From assembly GCA_021738105.1 (NCBI GenBank), contig JAIPCS010000198.1, positions 1 through 5,910 on the forward strand: 5,910 bases of DNA, read 5' to 3'. Made by a program: the position numbers and the translations under genes. The notes beneath the pieces are model-generated. The model ran no database searches and was not told the origin of the DNA. It was given only the letters and a program-made list of their open reading frames with translations. Numbering within the stretch: position 1 is the stretch's first letter; each line of letters opens with the position of its first letter. The stretch is from Sulfuritalea sp. Its GTDB lineage: Bacteria; Pseudomonadota; Gammaproteobacteria; Burkholderiales; Rhodocyclaceae. This document shows, piece by piece, positions 1 through 5,910 of the stretch.

Positions 1-2
1 GT

Positions 3-7
3 CTCCT
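3..7 (-). promoter_or_regulatory. Shine-Dalgarno of an operon gene just beyond the left edge
   Basis: Read on the minus strand, the end of the window is CACACAGGAGAC, with a consensus AGGAG 14 bases after the holA stop codon. No start codon follows inside the window, so the start should lie a few bases outside it. This shows that the operon continues past holA. In many betaproteobacteria proA (gamma-glutamyl phosphate reductase) follows holA, but nothing of the coding sequence is visible here, so the identity is a guess. Confidence 0.6.
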
Positions 8-20
8 GTGTGCTCTATGG

Positions 21-923
21 CTAAATACTTTTACTTCTCGTCAAGCGCAGCGCCAGTTGCAAAAACTCATCCCAGACGTCGCCGCGCGCCAGACCCTTGA
101 TGATGCGGTCAATTTTCGCCGCGCGCAAGAGCGCCGCCATCTTGTTTGGCGCTGAACCGCCGCGAGCGTCATTCGCCAGCGCCCACAACACCAGCGGCGG
201 CGACGCATCTTCGGCCTTGAGGCCTTCCAGCGTGCGCACCGCGCGCAACGTGTCACGGGCCTTGAGCGCGTCGCGCAAATCCGACACATCGTAGCGGGCG
301 ACGTTCATCACCGCCGCTTCGATCTGCGCCAGGGAAACCTCGCCCGGTGGATAGAGCAGACCCAGTTTTTGAATTTCCTGATGGGCAGCGAGAAGATTGC
401 CTTCGACATGGGCGGCAATGAATTCAAGCGCGTTGCGTGGCGCGGTTTGCTGCTGGCGCACCATGCGTTCGGCAATCCATTGCGGCAGTCGCGCCAGCGG
501 CGGTGCGTTGCATTCGATGCTGACACCCGCATTCGACAATGCAGTCACCCATCCTGCCTTTCTGGCCTGCCAGTCCAGTTCGGGCAAGGTAATCAGGGTG
601 ACGATGCCGGGTCCGAGCGTGGAGATGTAGCGCTTTAATGCCTCGCCACCTTCCCGCCCCGGCTTGCCGGAAGGAATACGCAGATCAACCAGCTTGCTGC
701 CGCCGAACAGCGACATGTTGCCGGCAGCCAGAAACAGGTCGTCCCACTTGAATCCGGTTCCGGCAATGATGGCTTCTCGCTCTTCGAAACCCTGCTTGCG
801 CGCCGCCGCCCGAATTGCGTCTCCTGCTTCGATCACCAGCAGTGGCTCGTCGCCGTGAAGCAGGTAGAGCGGAGCCAGCGGCTTGTCGAGATGTGCCGGA
901 AGTTGTTCTGGCCGCAACTGCAT
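21..923 (-). CDS. holA: DNA polymerase III subunit delta (HolA), internally shortened
   Basis: HolA is the delta subunit of the clamp-loader complex. It binds and opens the beta sliding clamp so that it can be placed on primed DNA. The protein has 300 residues. The N-terminus carries the family signature PLYLLHGDEPLLVIEAGDAI (about residues 16-35), the start of the AAA+-like fold that has no working ATPase site in delta. The C-terminus has the betaproteobacterial block KIDRIIKGLARGDVWDEFLQ followed by LALRL. Usual length is about 340. The difference seems to be a single gap near residues 254-258, where WALANDAR runs straight into GGSAPNKMAALLRAAKIDR; family members have about 40 more residues of helical domain III there. 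The reading frame is intact on both sides. The start is fixed by AAGGAG (932-937) 8 bases upstream, inside the end of lptE. The gene lies 5 bases after lptE and is probably translationally coupled to it. Identity is secure; whether the short form works normally is unknown. Confidence 0.93.
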   Translation of the reverse strand: MQLRPEQLPAHLDKPLAPLYLLHGDEPLLVIEAGDAIRAAARKQGFEEREAIIAGTGFKWDDLFLAAGNMSLFGGSKLVDLRIPSGKPGREGGEALKRYISTLGPGIVTLITLPELDWQARKAGWVTALSNAGVSIECNAPPLARLPQWIAERMVRQQQTAPRNALEFIAAHVEGNLLAAHQEIQKLGLLYPPGEVSLAQIEAAVMNVARYDVSDLRDALKARDTLRAVRTLEGLKAEDASPPLVLWALANDARGGSAPNKMAALLRAAKIDRIIKGLARGDVWDEFLQLALRLTRSKSI

Positions 924-928
924 GCGGC

Positions 929-1468
929 TTACTCCTTGTCGGCGTTCGCCGGCTGCGTCTTCGCCGATGCCAGACGTCGCATCAACTGTTGCACCAGATC
1001 GCCTTGAATGTCACGCCAGAGCAGAATTTCTTCGGACTCCTTGGACAGAACCAGATCGTCGCTGAAGGTAATTTCACGGCGCAGGGTGATGGTGCTAGGG
1101 GGAATGTAGGTGACGCCCGCCGTGGCGCCGCTGCCACTCAACTTGAAACTGAAGGTTCGTATCAACTGGAATTCGCGCGCACGTCCGGAAGCATTGAGCG
1201 AGAGAATGTTCTTCTGGCTGGTATCGCCGAGCACAACCATCACGGCTTCCGCAATCTGAACGTCCTCGACAACCCGGGTCCCTGGCGAAGAGGCTTCGAT
1301 GCTGCGCTTCAGTTGTGCATAAAACTCGGATGTCGGCGCCAGGTTCAGGGTAATGGTGGTGAATGGCAACTTGTAACCCGGCAGTTCCGCACTGCCGCGC
1401 AACTTGAAGCCGCACGCCGCCAGCAGACCGGCCAGCAACAGAATGACGAACAGTTTGGCGCTGCGCAT
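929..1468 (-). CDS. lptE: LPS-assembly lipoprotein LptE
   Basis: LptE (formerly RlpB) is an outer-membrane lipoprotein that plugs the LptD barrel and helps deliver lipopolysaccharide to the cell surface. The protein has 179 residues. It starts with a lipoprotein signal peptide: basic MRSAK, a hydrophobic run FVILLLAGL, and the lipobox LLAAC with the lipidated cysteine at position 19. The hallmark CGFKLRG follows directly. The C-terminal part (RREITFSDDLVLSKESEE, then ILLWRDIQGDLVQQLMRRLA) fits the family, and the last residues are a polar tail. The frame stays open upstream to 1642, but that stretch is repeat DNA plus leuS in another frame. The start at 1468 is chosen because it gives the signal peptide and has GAGG (1476-1479) 7 bases upstream. 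The gene lies between leuS and holA, its usual place. Its Shine-Dalgarno lies in one arm of a perfect inverted repeat (see separate entry). Confidence 0.93.
   Translation of the reverse strand: MRSAKLFVILLLAGLLAACGFKLRGSAELPGYKLPFTTITLNLAPTSEFYAQLKRSIEASSPGTRVVEDVQIAEAVMVVLGDTSQKNILSLNASGRAREFQLIRTFSFKLSGSGATAGVTYIPPSTITLRREITFSDDLVLSKESEEILLWRDIQGDLVQQLMRRLASAKTQPANADKE
932..937 (-). promoter_or_regulatory. holA Shine-Dalgarno inside the lptE coding end
   Basis: AAGGAG on the minus strand ends 8 bases before the holA ATG at 923. It overlaps the last codons of lptE just before its TAA stop, which suggests that ribosomes ending lptE help start holA. It settles the holA start. Confidence 0.75.
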
Positions 1469-1470
1469 GG

Positions 1471-1551
1471 CTATGCCTCGCGCAGGGCCGCCCCATGGGA
1501 GGCATGCGCCCCCTTGGGGGGCAGCGAAAGAAGGAGAGCGTGGGGGCTCAT
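1471..1551 (-). CDS. Possible 26-residue leader ORF between leuS and lptE
   Basis: On the minus strand, GGAG lies directly after the leuS stop codon, 7 bases before an ATG at 1551. The frame runs 26 codons (peptide starts MSPHALLLSLPPKGAHASHG) to a TAG at 1471-1473, which is only 2 bases before the lptE ATG. Start and stop therefore bridge the leuS-lptE gap almost exactly. Nearly all the coding bases belong to the palindromic repeat, so the peptide sequence itself is probably not selected; copies of such repeats elsewhere would encode similar peptides by default. The Shine-Dalgarno and ATG may instead be the remains of the original lptE start before the repeat arrived. Its act of translation, rather than its product, could matter for lptE. 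No expression evidence exists here. Confidence 0.35.
   Translation of the reverse strand: MSPHALLLSLPPKGAHASHGAALREA
1473..1505 (-). promoter_or_regulatory. Inverted repeat that could hide the lptE Shine-Dalgarno
   Basis: ATGCCTC (1473-1479) and GAGGCAT (1499-1505) are a perfect 7-bp inverted repeat with 19 bases between them. In the transcript (minus strand) the 3' arm is GAGGCAU and contains the GAGG ribosome-binding site of lptE, 7 bases from its AUG. Folding would block that site. A ribosome crossing the 26-codon frame at 1551-1471 would open the stem. The pairing is seen in the sequence; the regulatory effect is inferred. Confidence 0.45.
1484..1547. repeat. GC-rich palindromic intergenic repeat
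   Basis: This stretch between leuS and lptE contains the near-palindrome CCCCCTTGGGGG (1509-1520) followed by GGCAGCGAAAGAAGGAGAGC and TGGGGGC (1541-1547). The last arm can also pair with GCGCCCCC near 1507-1513, so more than one hairpin is possible. The arrangement CCCCTTGGGGGGCAGCGA, then GAGCG and TGGGGGC, resembles a short interspersed repeat I know from intergenic regions of Burkholderiales and related betaproteobacteria. Only one copy is present in this window, so repetition in the genome is inferred from memory. It accounts for most of the 94-base gap in an otherwise tightly packed operon. There is no run of T after the stems on the minus strand, so it does not look like a classical terminator. 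Confidence 0.6.
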
Positions 1552-1562
1552 AAATTTGCTCC

Positions 1563-5125
<3,563 letters not shown>

Positions 5126-5132
5126 TCGGGTT

Positions 5133-5474
5133 TCAGTTCAACTGGTGTCGGCCAGTGTCCAGTAAGCGCCAGGCGCGCGCCGTCAATGCGGATGCCTGGT
5201 GAGCGGCCAGCATTGAAGTTGCCCAGAGTCGAGCCTGAGCCCGTGCCCAGGGACGCCAGCCAAACGAGGCCATATCGGCACGCAGCGATTCAGCGGCTGT
5301 CAGTTCAAGAAGGCGATCCACCGCCAGCTTGAAGTAATCGGACGAACCGACCGCCGCGCGGCGCGCAGCCCAGCGTTCCGCGTCATGCCACAGGGTGGTG
5401 GCTCTGCGCTCGGTAATACCTGCTTTTTTCGCCAGCCACGGCAGCAGTTGGGGGGTATTGGGGTTGGATGTCAT
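5133..5474 (-). CDS. Small Trp-rich hypothetical protein (113 residues)
   Basis: I do not recognise this family with confidence. The start at 5474 has AGGAG 6 bases upstream; a longer frame to 5528 lacks this. The protein has no signal peptide or clear membrane segment, so it should be cytoplasmic. It is rich in Ala, Arg and Leu and has seven Trp (residues 13, 29, 35, 73, 76, 84 and 102). The N-terminal part, LPWLAKKAGITERRATTLWH (11-30), has a helix-turn-helix-like rhythm, followed by helical AERWAARRAA and YFKLAVDRLLELTAAESLRA (47-66). The C-terminal third, from GWRPWARAQARLWATSM on, looks like one or two amphipathic helices. The gene ends 7 bases from the stop of the convergent FecR-SPOR gene. 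The upstream operator-like dyad suggests regulated expression. It could be a small DNA-, membrane- or granule-surface protein, but no function can be assigned. Good start signal, codon use like its neighbours and complete helices support it as real. Confidence 0.72.
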   Translation of the reverse strand: MTSNPNTPQLLPWLAKKAGITERRATTLWHDAERWAARRAAVGSSDYFKLAVDRLLELTAAESLRADMASFGWRPWARAQARLWATSMLAAHQASALTARAWRLLDTGRHQLN

Positions 5475-5498
5475 AGTGAGCTCCTGTTTAGAAGGCTC

Positions 5499-5521
5499 GC
5501 CCCGACCTTGTGAGCCGGGGC
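5499..5521 (-). promoter_or_regulatory. Hairpin in the leader of the small gene
   Basis: GCCCCG (5499-5504) and CGGGGC (5516-5521) form a perfect 6-bp stem with an 11-base loop. A second stem, GGCTC (5494-5498) with GAGCC (5512-5516), uses overlapping bases, so the two exclude each other for the most part. Both lie in the predicted 5' leader, about 10-25 bases before the Shine-Dalgarno AGGAG. No T-run follows on the minus strand, so it is not a simple terminator. Confidence 0.4.
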
Positions 5522-5543
5522 AAACCACCTTGCGAACAACGCG

Positions 5544-5558
5544 TGTTGCATTGCAGCA
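5544..5558. promoter_or_regulatory. Operator-like near-palindrome before the small gene
   Basis: TGTTGCA (5544-5550), one central T, and TGCAGCA (5552-5558) form a 15-base dyad with one mismatch in seven pairs. It lies immediately downstream of the predicted minus-strand -10 box and covers the expected transcription start, a classic place for a repressor. The TGC/GCA-rich form resembles sites bound by the polyhydroxyalkanoate regulator PhaR in PHA-storing betaproteobacteria. That likeness is from memory and was not scored. Confidence 0.4.
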
Positions 5559-5564
5559 ATTCGG

Positions 5565-5570
5565 ATTCTA
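5565..5570 (-). promoter_or_regulatory. Candidate -10 box of the small gene
   Basis: The minus strand reads TAGAAT, 5 of 6 matches to TATAAT, about 90 bases upstream of the ATG at 5474. Transcription would begin near 5558, inside the operator-like dyad. The -35 region is poor (GTGCAA at a 17-base distance), so the call is weak on its own and rests partly on the dyad. Confidence 0.35.
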
Positions 5571-5721
5571 CAGCGCAGATATAGGTATTGCACCCTAATC
5601 TGGACATACTTGCTGCGGTGCGGTGTGTAAATTTTCAGGCGTCGCCTCGTCAATGCCCGCCTGTTTGTTAGTACTTACTTTTTCCTGATCTGGCGTCGCT
5701 CTGGCGGCCGTCCCGCGACGC

Positions 5722-5750
5722 TGGTCCATCGTGCAAGGCGCCGATATAAT
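5722..5750 (+). promoter_or_regulatory. Predicted uvrD promoter
   Basis: A perfect TATAAT lies at 5745-5750, in the context CCGATATAATCC. At a 17-base spacing the -35 position reads TGGTCC (5722-5727), only 3 of 6 matches to TTGACA. Transcription would start near 5757, about 20 bases before the uvrD ATG, giving a very short leader. Confidence 0.55.
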
Positions 5751-5776
5751 CCAAAACTCACCTGCACACCCCGGCC

Positions 5777-5910
5777 ATGAACCCCCTGCTTGACCATCTC
5801 AACGCGCCGCAACTCGCGGCCGTCACGCTACCGCCCGCCCACGCCCTGATTCTGGCCGGGGCGGGTTCGGGCAAGACGCGGGTGCTGACCACGCGGATTG
5901 CCTGGCTGAT
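5777..5910 (+). CDS. uvrD: UvrD/Rep-family DNA helicase, N-terminal fragment
   Basis: Only the first 44 complete codons are in the window. The protein begins [16 protein letters not shown], with the Q-motif glutamine at residue 12 that contacts adenine in superfamily 1A helicases. [20 protein letters not shown] follows, with the Walker A motif AGAGSGKT at residues 27-34 for ATP binding. UvrD unwinds DNA 3' to 5' in nucleotide-excision and mismatch repair; Rep has a related role in replication restart. The start MNPLL and the phrase [15 protein letters not shown] fit UvrD better than Rep, but the diagnostic regions are outside. No Shine-Dalgarno precedes the ATG; the leader ends CACCCCGGCC. 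The ATG is chosen for the family N-terminus and the promoter just upstream. Confidence 0.88.
   Translation, partial: MNPLLDHLNAPQLAAVTLPPAHALILAGAGSGKTRVLTTRIAWL

Larger units (their letters stand above)
5475..5776. other. Intergenic region between the small gene and uvrD
   Basis: This 302-base gap separates two divergently transcribed genes. The left half holds the leader, hairpins, operator-like dyad and -10 box of the small gene. The right half holds the uvrD promoter. Between about 5575 and 5720 I see no gene, tRNA or clear terminator. There is a partial second copy of the dyad half (TTGCTGCGGTGC, 5610-5621) and a near-palindrome GTTAGTACTTAC (5667-5678). This part is more AT-rich than the genes. 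Confidence 0.6.

Noticed and set aside
5134..5156. Bidirectional terminator between the convergent genes
   Set aside because: There is a perfect CAGTT-C-AACTG dyad and a short ACTGG/CCAGT stem, but both lie inside the coding end of the small gene, are short, and have no T-run on either strand.

Overview
The window looks like chromosomal core DNA of a GC-rich betaproteobacterium. The evidence is the minus-strand order leuS - lptE - holA, the betaproteobacterial style of the proteins (for example the start of UvrD and the C-terminus of HolA), and a GC-rich intergenic repeat of a kind I associate with Burkholderiales and their relatives. The genus cannot be named from this sequence alone. I see no phage, transposase, CRISPR array, tRNA or rRNA.

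Left part (1-4169, minus strand): one apparent operon, read right to left. leuS (leucyl-tRNA synthetase) comes first, then a 94-base spacer with a palindromic repeat, then lptE (outer-membrane LPS assembly lipoprotein), then holA (DNA polymerase III delta subunit) after only 5 bases. A Shine-Dalgarno sequence at the extreme left edge shows that another gene of the operon begins just outside. The operon serves three essential processes: translation, envelope assembly and replication. A perfect TATAAT on the minus strand at 4207-4212 probably drives it.

Middle (4253-5125, plus strand): a divergent gene for an exported protein with an N-terminal FecR-type domain and a C-terminal SPOR-like domain. 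It meets a small minus-strand gene (5133-5474, 113 residues, seven tryptophans, function unknown) tail to tail, with 7 bases between them.

Right part (5475-5910): a 302-base spacer separates the small gene from the start of a UvrD-type helicase gene on the plus strand, which runs off the window. The spacer holds a probable promoter and near-palindromic operator for the small gene, a pair of alternative hairpins in its leader, and a TATAAT promoter for uvrD.

Points that stand out: (1) HolA appears to lack about 40 residues in its C-terminal domain, in frame; (2) the repeat between leuS and lptE creates a 26-codon reading frame with a good Shine-Dalgarno sequence that ends 2 bases before the lptE start, while a perfect 7-bp inverted repeat would hide the lptE Shine-Dalgarno, which suggests translational coupling; (3) an operator-like TGCA-centred dyad overlaps the predicted start of transcription of the unknown Trp-rich gene. 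I found no wholly new multi-gene system.
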